A DNA stretch of 64,000 nucleotides. Source: Leptofilum sp041748655. Its GTDB lineage: Bacteria > Chloroflexota > Anaerolineae > Promineifilales > Promineifilaceae. Shown piece after piece: positions 25,964-34,315 of the stretch. The stretch's first letter is position 1. Each line of letters opens with the position of its first letter. The DNA is taken from contig JBGTCV010000116.1 of assembly GCA_041748655.1 (NCBI GenBank), forward strand, positions 46,988 to 110,987, given 5' to 3'. The notes below the pieces were generated by a model. That model made no database searches. It was not told the DNA's origin and was given only the letters and a program-made list of their open reading frames with translations. The translations under genes and the position numbers were made by a program.

Positions 25964-26842
25964 TCACCGCTCCAGGGGCAGCGCGAAAATGCCCAAATGG
26001 TTCCCCACGGGGCGTTCTCTCATGGGTATATTGGTATGAAACGGGGCATTTAAGATTTGCGTGCCTTTTTCACCGGTCATCACCATCGTGCTGGAGCCGC
26101 CACCGTCCAGATTGAGCGCTACCTCGGCACCGATTTCCAGTGCGATCTCGGCCAATTCCCACAACGTGACCCCTTCACTGTATTTTCTCTGCCGGCCATC
26201 TACTACAATAAGCCACAGGGTAGACCCACTGGTGTTGAGGGCAACGGCCGTTCGGGGATGCAGCGCGCTGTCTTCGGCTGAGGCGACCACCAAACCCTCT
26301 TTCAGTAACATGAGATTGCCAGCCAAAGCCTGGGTGTGGCTCTGGTCACAGCCCGCATAGTGAATTTCGGCCCGATTAGGTGACAGGCACAGGATCGGCC
26401 ACTCCTGACGATCGTCAGAATAAACGGTTTGATGGGACATAGCTAAGCCTTGAATATCGACCGGATCACCCAGGCGTGGGTAAAAATCCCAGGGGAGTTG
26501 GGCGTGGAAAGGCTCAAAAAAGCTGCCATTAATTGCCAGCTGCGCCCCGAATTCCGTGGCGAACAGTGTTGTTGTCCGCGCCCGTAAATCCAGCTCTATG
26601 GTGTCATCACCGGGCGTCACTAAAAAGTCAATCGCCGGGAACTCAAGGTCTATTTCAAGAATATGAATGACCAGCGGCCTGGGCGACGAACGTACCAGGC
26701 GCGTATAGGTGATTCCCTGAAACAGCTCCTCGCTGATGTTCTGGCGTGGTGGACGTGCCCAACGGCCGTTAATTGTGCCAGAAACAACGACAACAAAAAG
26801 CAGAAAGCATGATAACCCAAACAGTTTAGTCAATAGATGCAT
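25964..26842 (-). CDS. NAGPA/DUF2233-type phosphodiester glycosidase-like protein
   Basis: The 292-residue protein has an N-terminal signal anchor (FGLSCFLLFVVVVSG). A domain with INGSFF, HPRTAVALN and the hallmark LNLDGGGSSTMV follows. That motif defines the phosphodiester glycosidase (NAGPA) family, whose bacterial members act on extracellular or wall polysaccharides. The protein is likely exported or membrane-anchored facing outward. No co-directional neighbour is close, and it converges on the helicase operon. The exact substrate cannot be told. Confidence 0.88.
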   Translation of the reverse strand: MHLLTKLFGLSCFLLFVVVVSGTINGRWARPPRQNISEELFQGITYTRLVRSSPRPLVIHILEIDLEFPAIDFLVTPGDDTIELDLRARTTTLFATEFGAQLAINGSFFEPFHAQLPWDFYPRLGDPVDIQGLAMSHQTVYSDDRQEWPILCLSPNRAEIHYAGCDQSHTQALAGNLMLLKEGLVVASAEDSALHPRTAVALNTSGSTLWLIVVDGRQRKYSEGVTLWELAEIALEIGAEVALNLDGGGSSTMVMTGEKGTQILNAPFHTNIPMRERPVGNHLGIFALPLER

Positions 26843-26954
26843 GAAACAGGCTCCCCAATTAATTTAAGTATCGCGCGGTGATGATGCGCGAAATGGCTCC
26901 CATTGAAACTCATCCAGCTGAATGCAACAATAGCATTCTGGTCAGGAGAGATAC

Positions 26955-27029
26955 TACTCAGGTGCAAGGCACTGGCCGCAGGAGTTTCAATTGGTTAGAA
27001 CCGTTTGGCCAGTGCCTTGCACCACTCTG
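26955..27029. repeat. Inverted repeat, family D copy 1
   Basis: CAGGTGCAAGGCACTGGCC and GGCCAGTGCCTTGCACC form 17-bp complementary arms about 30 bases apart. Related copies lie at 52406-52482 and 54784-54863, in the opposite orientation. Confidence 0.88.
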
Positions 27030-27134
27030 TAACAAAAATAACCCTATTGGGAGCTTTTAGATTCGCAGGGGTTTGGCTGAAGCGCGATTCGCGCTGTTCC
27101 CCTGGGCACGATCGCGCTTCACGCTTCCGGGTTT

Positions 27135-27503
27135 TTACTGCAAATATTCTGTATACGCCGGATATAAAGGCCAGCGACGCTCTGCCCGGCGCGCCTCTTT
27201 GCGCTTGCGCCGAATTTTGCGCGCACCATCTTTCCGGTTGCGGTAGACGGTGATAATGGTGCCTGAGGGACTTACTAAAATAACCGTTCCCTCCAGCCGC
27301 CCATAACGGTTATACAGGTCATCGGGAATGTCGCGTGCGCCTAAAAAAACGTGGATGATGCCTTCTTTGTAATAACGCTGCCCATACTGCAATACAAAAC
27401 GAATTTCTTCCTTGTTCAAATTACGCTGAGCCATGCGCTGTCTGGCATGGAAGGTGACATTGATACGGGGTACATAAAATGGGGATGTTCTTCTATGATT
27501 CAT
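27135..27503 (-). CDS. DUF4258 domain protein
   Basis: The 122-residue basic protein shows the DUF4258 pattern: VTFHARQRMAQRNLNKEEIRFVLQYG, then TVILVSPSGTIITVYRNR and a very basic tail (RKIRRKRKEARRAERR). Proteins of this family are small, often solitary, and some are thought to be toxin-like RNases of the BECR fold. No antitoxin-like small gene is adjacent, and the basic tail suggests nucleic-acid contact. The mapped role is inference. Confidence 0.82.
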   Translation of the reverse strand: MNHRRTSPFYVPRINVTFHARQRMAQRNLNKEEIRFVLQYGQRYYKEGIIHVFLGARDIPDDLYNRYGRLEGTVILVSPSGTIITVYRNRKDGARKIRRKRKEARRAERRWPLYPAYTEYLQ

Positions 27504-27783
27504 GGCAAGTCTCCTGTACGATGGTTCCGTACACCAAAGGAGCTTGCACTGAATGATCTTTCACGATGTGGCTGGCGGTGTGTTAAATTGTGCAGATCAA
27601 AACGGAAATTTCCTTTGTGGTACGGCTAAATTTTTCTACACACAGTAGGGAAATCCAAACTGTAAACTTGTTGAGTATCATAAAGGAGTTTGCTGTTAAT
27701 TGGTATAACGCATAAGCATTACTTTTAAATTCTTTTGTTAATCAGAACGGGTAATTTGGCAGCATTAGCCAAATGGGTTATTG

Positions 27784-27828
27784 AGTTCTTTTGGGGGTAA
27801 ACGGCCGTTTACCCCCCCAAAAAAACTC
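27784..27828. repeat. Long inverted repeat centred on ACGGCCGT
   Basis: GGGGGTAAACG and CGTTTACCCCC meet at the palindrome. The outer flanks GAGTTCTTTT and AAAAAAACTC also pair. This 45-base near-perfect hairpin lies 20 bases beyond the stop of the P-type ATPase gene and may stop transcription. The remainder of 27504-27848 shows nothing recognisable. Confidence 0.85.
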
Positions 27829-27848
27829 AATCTGATAAAAAAGACGCC

Positions 27849-30233
27849 TTATTTTGGCTTGTAGCCCAACATGCGCAGGCCGTTGAGCGACACCAGCACC
27901 GTGCCGCCTTCGTGCCCGACGACAGCCGCAGGCAGCCCCAGGCCAGAGAAGAAGATGGTCCCCAGCATGAGCACAATCATGAAGATGGCGAAGCCCAGGT
28001 TTTGCAGCAGCGTTTGCCGCGTTTTGCGGCTGAGGCCGATGACGTAGGGCAGGTTGTTCAGGTTATCGGACATGAGCACGATGTCGGCCGTTTCCAGGGC
28101 CACGTCGGTGCCCGCCGCGCCCATAGCGATGCCGATGTCGGCCGTGGCCAGGGCGGGCGCGTCGTTGACGCCGTCGCCCACCATCGCCACCGGACCGTAC
28201 TGCTGGCGCACTTTTTTAATGGCCGCTACCTTGTCTTCTGGCAGCAGGTTGGCAAAGTAGGCGTCTACGCCCACCTGTTTGGCAATCTGTTTGGCCACGG
28301 CCTCGTTGTCCCCGGTGAGCATCACCACGTGCTGCACCCCGTTGGCGTGCAGGGCGCGAATCACGTCGGGCGCATCCGGGCGGATGACATCGGCATAAGC
28401 CAGCGCCCCCAGCATAACGGCCGTTCCCGCCATATCATCCACTTCGGCTACCAGGACGCTGGTTTTGCCCAGGTTTTGCAGGCGCTCCAGCTCCGCTTCG
28501 GCGATTTCCAGCCCGTCGGTCTGGTAATTGGTGAAGAAACGGCCGTTGCCGATGCGAATCTGCTTTTGACCGACGTGCGCCGCCACGCCCTGGCCGGTGG
28601 TTGCCTGAAAATCGTCCGCTTCGGGCCAGCTAAGGTCCCGTTTTTGGGCTGCCTTCACCGTTGCCTGGGCCAGTGGATGTTCCGATTTGGCCTCGACGGC
28701 GGCAGCAAGAGACAGCAGTTCGTTTTCGTCAATCGTTTCGGTAAAAGTAGTAATGTCCGTCACCTGCGGCTCGCCCACGGTGAGTGTGCCCGTCTTGTCG
28801 AAGGCGATCACTTTGATCGTAGCCGCATTTTCTACATGGATGCCGCCCTTGAACAAGATGCCGCGCCGGGCCCCGTTGCCAATGGCGGAAAGCACCGTGG
28901 CGGGGGTGCTGATGACGATGGCGCAGGGAGAGGCGGCAACCATGACGGTCATGGCGCGGTAAAAGGCTTCGCTGAACGCTTCTTGCCAGAACAACATCGG
29001 CACCACGGCAACCACGGCAGTGAGCACAATGACGCCCATGGCGTAATATTGCTCGGCGGTGTCGATGAAGCGCTGCGTTTCGGCTTTCTCGCTGTGGGCC
29101 TCTTCCACCATCTGAATCAGTCTGGCCAGGGTGGAATCTTTGGCCAGGCGGGTGACGCGAATCTCCAGGTTGCCATTTTTATTGATTGTCCCGGCAAAGA
29201 CGGTATCTCCCACGTCTTTGCCCACCGGCATCGATTCGCCGGTGATGGAGGATTGGTCGATAGAGGAACGGCCGTCTACCACCACCCCATCCAGCGGCAG
29301 CCGCTCCCCCGGCTTGACGATGATCCGGTCGCTGACGACCACTTTTTCGATGGGCAGTTGGTAGGTGTTGTCGCCGCGCCGCACCAGCGCCTGGGCGGGG
29401 CGGAGCTCCATCAGCGCCTTGATTGCGTTGCGGGTGCGGTCCATGGCAAAATCTTGCAGCACGTTGGACAGCGAGAAGAGGAAGAGCAGCATCGCGCCTT
29501 CAAACGGCTGGCCGACGAGCGCTGCGCCAATGGCGGCTAAAATCATCAGCAGATCGACGTCGATGGTGCGATTGCGCAGCGATTGCAGACCCCCTTGCAT
29601 ACCAAAGGTGCCGCCGGTGATGTAGGCGATGACAAACAGCACGGTGGCAGCTGTGGCTGCTTCTTGCCGTTCGGCGATGAGGCCACCAATCATGGTGAGG
29701 AGGGTGAGGAGGGTGAAGATGGGTTCGATACGGCCGTCCATCAACCACTCCCAGGCGCGGCGCAAAGGGGAGGTGGCGGGAGAAGCTGTTTGGGGAGCTG
29801 TTATATCGGCGGCGGAGGGGACCACGGTGATGCCCAGTTTTTGTACGTGATGGGAAATTTCCGCCGGGGAGATGATTTCATTGTTGTAGGTGACGGAGAG
29901 TGCGCCGCCCAGGTAGCTGGCCGTGGCCCGCCGTACGCCGGGCAGCTGCCCCAGCTGGCGCTCCAGCCCCACGGCGCACGATTCGCAGGCGCGGCCCCCC
30001 TGGCGGCCCAGCCGCATGGTGCAGGTGAGCCAGCGCTCTTGCAAGATCGGTGCCACTTGTTTGGCCACTTTTTCTACAGCGGGTTCGCTCATTTTGCTGG
30101 GGTCGTAGTCGATTTCGAGACGGCCGTCTTTGGGATGCAGGCTGACCTGGACAATGCCTTCCTGCTCGGTAATCGCCTCGTTGATAAGGTCGGCGCAGCT
30201 ATCCTCAGGTTTAGTTTTGGGGTTGTTATGCAT
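27849..30233 (-). CDS. P1B-4-type heavy-metal ATPase with N-terminal HMA-like domains
   Basis: The 794-residue P-type ATPase exports a transition metal. The N-terminal region has a CxxC in ACESCAVGLERQL within a ferredoxin-like HMA domain, preceded by a second degenerate HMA-like segment. The membrane part carries ASPCAIVISTPA, the phosphorylation motif FDKTGTLT, GDGVNDAPAL and a terminal HEGGTVLVSLNGLR. SPC in helix 6 plus HEGGT in helix 8 is the P1B-4 signature of Co2+/Fe2+ exporters such as CoaT, CtpD and PfeT. The start at 30233 has AAAGGA upstream. N-terminal metal domains are uncommon in this subgroup. Metal specificity is inferred from family motifs. Confidence 0.92.
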   Translation of the reverse strand: MHNNPKTKPEDSCADLINEAITEQEGIVQVSLHPKDGRLEIDYDPSKMSEPAVEKVAKQVAPILQERWLTCTMRLGRQGGRACESCAVGLERQLGQLPGVRRATASYLGGALSVTYNNEIISPAEISHHVQKLGITVVPSAADITAPQTASPATSPLRRAWEWLMDGRIEPIFTLLTLLTMIGGLIAERQEAATAATVLFVIAYITGGTFGMQGGLQSLRNRTIDVDLLMILAAIGAALVGQPFEGAMLLFLFSLSNVLQDFAMDRTRNAIKALMELRPAQALVRRGDNTYQLPIEKVVVSDRIIVKPGERLPLDGVVVDGRSSIDQSSITGESMPVGKDVGDTVFAGTINKNGNLEIRVTRLAKDSTLARLIQMVEEAHSEKAETQRFIDTAEQYYAMGVIVLTAVVAVVPMLFWQEAFSEAFYRAMTVMVAASPCAIVISTPATVLSAIGNGARRGILFKGGIHVENAATIKVIAFDKTGTLTVGEPQVTDITTFTETIDENELLSLAAAVEAKSEHPLAQATVKAAQKRDLSWPEADDFQATTGQGVAAHVGQKQIRIGNGRFFTNYQTDGLEIAEAELERLQNLGKTSVLVAEVDDMAGTAVMLGALAYADVIRPDAPDVIRALHANGVQHVVMLTGDNEAVAKQIAKQVGVDAYFANLLPEDKVAAIKKVRQQYGPVAMVGDGVNDAPALATADIGIAMGAAGTDVALETADIVLMSDNLNNLPYVIGLSRKTRQTLLQNLGFAIFMIVLMLGTIFFSGLGLPAAVVGHEGGTVLVSLNGLRMLGYKPK

Positions 30234-30342
30234 TAATTTGATCCTTTTCCCATATTCTAGGCGCCGATGTCTGTGTTTGTCATTGATTTTCATACGGTAT
30301 TAGGGTGACAAAGGACATTGCCGTCGCCCTTGCCAAACACAA

Positions 30343-30410
30343 GGTTAACAGTGGTTTATAACAAAAGTTAACCGGCACGACAAAAATATTTAACCTCAGT
30401 TAACTTTTCT
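30343..30410. promoter_or_regulatory. GTTAAC inverted repeats upstream of the metal ATPase
   Basis: GGTTAAC (30343-30349) and GTTAACC (30367-30373) are perfectly inverted. TTAACCTCAGTTAA follows near 30390-30404. This is a possible operator for metal- or stress-dependent control of the divergent genes; no regulator can be named. Confidence 0.4.
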
Positions 30411-30664
30411 GCTTTCTCTGCGCCTCCGCACCGCTTTCGCAGGAGAATTACTGACAAACAGCTTGTTGTATTGGAAAATGCTGGCGAAGTTCGTTTACTG
30501 TTAAAAAGAGGGTAGGACGCCTATCATTCTGCCTCCTGTTTGTGTTATGATGTAAACGGAAAACTGATTGGTACGAGCGAAACCATTAGTTTAGCCAACC
30601 TTCAAAGAACTTCGACCTTTGTACCAACAAGATTATCAACAATCGAATTAATTTGATGTCATAT

Positions 30665-30782
30665 ATGGGTTAGCGTTCAGATCTGACAGGTTTGCTACCA
30701 AAGGGTGAGCCAAAATTTGGCCTCAAACCTGCCTGGTCTGCAGAGGAACCGAACGGTTACATATATGTATGGGTTAGCGTTC
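30665..30782. repeat. Direct repeat and hairpin upstream of the BTAD regulator
   Basis: ATGGGTTAGCGTTC occurs at 30665-30678 and 30769-30782. Between them CAGGTTTG (30687-30694) and CAAACCTG (30724-30731) are inverted. The last repeat ends about 20 bases before the regulator's start, so this could be its binding region. The rest of 30234-30802 holds only the GTTAAC element. Confidence 0.55.
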
Positions 30783-30802
30783 GTGCAGTGGAGTAAGATC
30801 TA

Positions 30803-32137
30803 ATGCTTCCCCTGGTAAAGGTTTTTATTCGAGAACCTGAAGATGAGCGTAGAACATGGCATTCACTGCTGACCAACAATCAATATGACCAGATCACAAC
30901 CTCCTTGGAAAAAGCATATGCGCAGGCGGTTGCCGAGGGTGAATTTCGGCGAGCAACGCTGCTGGCTGCCGCCAAACAGTTATGTGCAAGCTGCGTTCAG
31001 CTTCAGCAAGAAGTATCATTTCACGAGCAAGCTTACCACCAGTTTGAAACACGCCGGAATCAGCTGGATACTGAGCTAAACAAGTTGTTGGAAATGATAG
31101 AAGTTATACCGGCAACGGCCGATTCCCCAAAAAATCCTACGTTTTGGCAGCGTATGCAAAACTTCCTGGGGCTGCCGGCCAACATAAACCCCAACAAAAA
31201 AAATGATCCTAAAATTGAAAACAAAGAAAAACCAAATCAAGAGACCCATTGCTTAGAGGCAGAAGAAGCGCTTTTTCCTCCTAAGCCAAGATCAATTTCT
31301 CACGCCAAAAAAAGGGTGGAAGAAGCCGATTCTGAAACCGGGTCGTTTATCATTAAACCCACTTTTAGGGATTATGAACCGGGCGCACGGAGCCTGATAA
31401 TTTACTGTTTGGGAGCCTTTCGTGTCTATCAAAATGATCAACTATTAAATGACTGGAATGGCTTGAAGAGCCTGATGATTCTGAAATATCTTGTAAGCAA
31501 TCGCTGTAAACCGGTAGCCAAAGAGATATTGATGGATATTTTCTGGCCGGAAGCTGATTCTGAAGGGGCACGTCGTAATTTACACCAGGCTGTTTACTCA
31601 CTGCGTCAAACCCTGAAGCAACATGACCCAGACTTCCAGCATATTCTCTATGAGAATGATTGTTATCTATTTAACCCGGATTTAAAAGTTTGGCTTGATT
31701 TTCAAGAATTTGAAAGACATGTTCGAAATGGCAGACGTCTATTGACGGCTGGTAAAAAAAGCGCTGCAATGGAAGGATATGGAATTGCCGAAAGCCTTTA
31801 TCAGGGACAGTTTATGGAGGAGGATTTATATGATGAATGGCCTCAAACTATACGCCGGCGATTGCAAAATCTCTATCTGGAGATTGCCGACCGATTGAGT
31901 GAATATTATTTGGGCCAGGGCGAGTTTACAATTGCCATAGCGCTTTCCCAGAAAATTTTGTTGCATGATAAATGCTTCGAGCAAGCTTACTATCGTCTTA
32001 TGCTTTGTTACCGGGCTCAAGGTCAACGGCATCTAGCTATTCGCTATTATTTAAACTGCAAAGAAACGCTTCAGGAAGAACTGGACCTCTTGCCTTCGGC
32101 TGAAACGGTGGAACTGTATAACAGCCTGATAAATTAA
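30803..32137 (+). CDS. BTAD (SARP-like) transcriptional regulator
   Basis: The 444-residue protein has an unusual 190-residue N-terminal region rich in charged residues and probable coiled coil (AYAQAVAEGEFRRATLL, FHEQAYHQFETRRNQLDTEL). A SARP/OmpR-like winged helix follows (YCLGAFRVYQNDQLLNDW, FWPEADSEGARRNLHQAVYSLRQTL), then a bacterial transcriptional activation domain with TPR-like helices to the end. Such regulators usually activate nearby genes. It is the first of four co-directional genes with short spacers, and the others encode proteins of unknown purpose and a subtilase. It is a likely activator of that set. Confidence 0.87.
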   Translation: MLPLVKVFIREPEDERRTWHSLLTNNQYDQITTSLEKAYAQAVAEGEFRRATLLAAAKQLCASCVQLQQEVSFHEQAYHQFETRRNQLDTELNKLLEMIEVIPATADSPKNPTFWQRMQNFLGLPANINPNKKNDPKIENKEKPNQETHCLEAEEALFPPKPRSISHAKKRVEEADSETGSFIIKPTFRDYEPGARSLIIYCLGAFRVYQNDQLLNDWNGLKSLMILKYLVSNRCKPVAKEILMDIFWPEADSEGARRNLHQAVYSLRQTLKQHDPDFQHILYENDCYLFNPDLKVWLDFQEFERHVRNGRRLLTAGKKSAAMEGYGIAESLYQGQFMEEDLYDEWPQTIRRRLQNLYLEIADRLSEYYLGQGEFTIAIALSQKILLHDKCFEQAYYRLMLCYRAQGQRHLAIRYYLNCKETLQEELDLLPSAETVELYNSLIN

Positions 32138-32291
32138 AAGCAGTTCGATTAATTTGATGATGTAACAAAATTGAGTAATTCTTGAGTTTCAATTGAGAAC
32201 AGCAGGTTATAACCTCAGCGACTCGAGCTTAAGTCAGCGTCAATTTTTTGGTCTAGTTTGTTTCAGTATTTAAATTAAGGAGAAACCTAAA

Positions 32292-33170
32292 ATGGCTGTA
32301 CAAGCACAAGCAAAAGTAAAAGAAGAAGTTACTATGCGTCGTGGCGGCAATGGTGGTGCCATGAAAGAGGCAGTTGAGATTGTTGAACGAGCGATGGAAC
32401 GTCCGGCCGTTAGCGGAATCGAAGTAGTGACGGCCGCAGAATTGGGCGCCGAGCAGACCCAAGGGCAAAAGGTGGATGTACCGGAAGACCAGATGGAGAA
32501 CTTTACCGCGTGGCTCGATGACTACAAGGATGTTTTGGCAAGTCAGGCCGAAAAGTACGTCCAGCGTCAGGCTGAGGCCCATTTAAAGGCACGGCGTGGC
32601 ATAAAGCCAGCCCTGGGTGAACCGACTGTAGGTCCTTATGTCGCCTGGGATGTTCTTTCATTGTCTCCGATTGAGCTGCTTTCGTTACCTCTACCGGCCA
32701 ACGCTCCCAACAGAATTCTGCGCGGCACCAATTTTGCCACCCCATCAGTGACAATTTGTGCGTTCTTAGCGATCTTATGGACGAATCCCACAGTTGATAT
32801 TCCGAACGGGTTTGCCGTCCCGGCAAATATTCAACTCGGCGGTAGAACAGCGCGCGTCAGCTTCGATCAGCTCAACCTGACGACAGCCACAGCTGGTCCC
32901 AACTTTACGTTCAACATTCCGCTGCCGGGGCCAGTTCCGCCTCTGATTCTCATTCCGGCCTTCTCTATCACGCCCAATGTGGCCACGCCGCAACTGTTCG
33001 AGCTAAACGTCACCGCCGATATCATCGAATCACCACAGCCGTATTCCGCGTTTGCCACCTGGCATGCCAATAGCGACAATGAACCCTCCTGGTTCGGTGC
33101 CTTCCCCCCAGCCACACCGCCTCAATTGCTGCACAGCGTGCAAAATCGGTACATGGTCTACCCTTTCTAG
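32292..33170 (+). CDS. Unknown protein with beta-rich C-terminal half
   Basis: The 292-residue protein has an Ala/Glu-rich helical N-terminus (residues 1-100, including a possible coiled coil). A Pro-rich, beta-rich second half follows (FNIPLPGPVPPLILIPAFSI, ATPQLFELNVTADIIE). A good ribosome site (AAGGAG) precedes the ATG. There is no signal peptide, membrane helix or catalytic motif. I do not recognise the family. By position it is likely co-expressed with the HhH protein and the subtilase downstream, perhaps as substrate or structural partner; this is guesswork. Confidence 0.75.
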   Translation: MAVQAQAKVKEEVTMRRGGNGGAMKEAVEIVERAMERPAVSGIEVVTAAELGAEQTQGQKVDVPEDQMENFTAWLDDYKDVLASQAEKYVQRQAEAHLKARRGIKPALGEPTVGPYVAWDVLSLSPIELLSLPLPANAPNRILRGTNFATPSVTICAFLAILWTNPTVDIPNGFAVPANIQLGGRTARVSFDQLNLTTATAGPNFTFNIPLPGPVPPLILIPAFSITPNVATPQLFELNVTADIIESPQPYSAFATWHANSDNEPSWFGAFPPATPPQLLHSVQNRYMVYPF

Positions 33171-33223
33171 GGTGAATGAAACAGTCACGGGCAACACAGT
33201 AATCTCAATATCACCAATATCCT

Positions 33224-33271
33224 GACACGAATTGCACGAATTAAGGACAGATCATTCGTGCAATTTGTGTC
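33224..33271. repeat. 18-bp inverted repeat between cluster genes
   Basis: GACACGAATTGCACGAAT and ATTCGTGCAATTTGTGTC pair with a single G-T mismatch around a 12-base loop. It may be a dispersed hairpin that tunes expression of the downstream genes. Confidence 0.85.
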
Positions 33272-33314
33272 ATGGTGTCAAAAATAATGTTTCATCACTT
33301 CAGGAGGAAAAACG

Positions 33315-34286
33315 ATGGATGTTGAAGAAAGCTTAGTAACTTTATCTGAAAGTGCTCCTGATAACTTAGAAACTATCACTGGCATTGGGCCAGCTTTTGC
33401 CAGGGCCCTAAACCAGGCAGGTATTTATAGATTTGCTGATCTGGCACAGTATACGCCTCAGAAATTAACTTCTGTTTTGGCACAGCAGGGCAACGTTAAG
33501 ATTGCTTGTGAGCGAATCGAAGCTAATGATTGGATTGGGCAAGCCGAGGTGTTGGCTCGGACGATGAACCAGGAAGCAGTTTCCCAAGAAGCAGCTACCC
33601 GAGAAGAATCTATGCTGTTTATTGAGGAAGATGAGGAAGAGCCCCTGGCACTTGCCAAGCAACCAACCTGGAAACAACATGCAGGTTTTTCCCTGTTTTT
33701 TGATTATGTTGACCACGGGTTTGGCGTACCGGAGTGGCAGACCCGTCTCTATCACGAAGAATCGGGCAGAGAACTGCTTCTAACAGGCACTGATAAAGAT
33801 GACTGGGCCGGTTGGATTGAGAAACAGACTAAGCTACCTGGCATTTTAGGCTCTCCGGCTGCTGAAGAAGATGATGAGAAGGATGAGGGTGAAATGGTCA
33901 CAACGCCAACAGCAACTCACACATATAAGGCAAAACTACAAATCCTTGAGGTTGAACCTGTTCAGGGTTCGCTCACAAGACCGGCAGAGGATAGATACGT
34001 GATTGAAGTTCGGTTTGGCCTTTCGGGTCCTGATGCTGACTCCATTGTTAACCAAAAAATCCCATATCAAGTCGAAATTCAGACCATAAATCTGGCAACG
34101 AGCACCCTCAATCAATTTGTTGAACTGGGGCAACTTCAACTCCGGCCAGGCACAACAGAATACGCTGTTCGCCAGGAGATGCCAATGCCTGAGGCGGGGA
34201 GATACGAATTGCAAACTATTGTGCACGTGGATTCACCGGCCGAGATGATGGCCTATCATACCGGTCCCACGCTTAATATCGTTTGA
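33315..34286 (+). CDS. Helix-hairpin-helix protein with Ig-like C-terminus
   Basis: The 323-residue protein carries at residues 19-56 the helix-hairpin-helix pattern of DUF4332-type domains: TITGIGPAFARALNQAGIYR, then FADLAQYTPQKL. These domains often act in DNA or protein contact and are widespread as C-terminal modules. A middle acidic region (LFIEEDEEEP, AAEEDDEKDEGEM) follows. The last 120 residues look like a beta-sandwich (YKAKLQILEVEPVQGSL, RYELQTIVHVDSP). The start has a strong GGAGG site. It sits 29 bases before the subtilase, pointing to coupled expression. The role is unknown. Confidence 0.78.
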   Translation: MDVEESLVTLSESAPDNLETITGIGPAFARALNQAGIYRFADLAQYTPQKLTSVLAQQGNVKIACERIEANDWIGQAEVLARTMNQEAVSQEAATREESMLFIEEDEEEPLALAKQPTWKQHAGFSLFFDYVDHGFGVPEWQTRLYHEESGRELLLTGTDKDDWAGWIEKQTKLPGILGSPAAEEDDEKDEGEMVTTPTATHTYKAKLQILEVEPVQGSLTRPAEDRYVIEVRFGLSGPDADSIVNQKIPYQVEIQTINLATSTLNQFVELGQLQLRPGTTEYAVRQEMPMPEAGRYELQTIVHVDSPAEMMAYHTGPTLNIV

Positions 34287-34315
34287 AACATGCACTATGA
34301 AAAAGGGGTATTCTA

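Noticed and set aside
27912..29540. 542-residue plus-strand frame opposite the metal ATPase
   Set aside because: The composition is that of a shadow frame (His, Gly and Arg-rich) and no motif is present.
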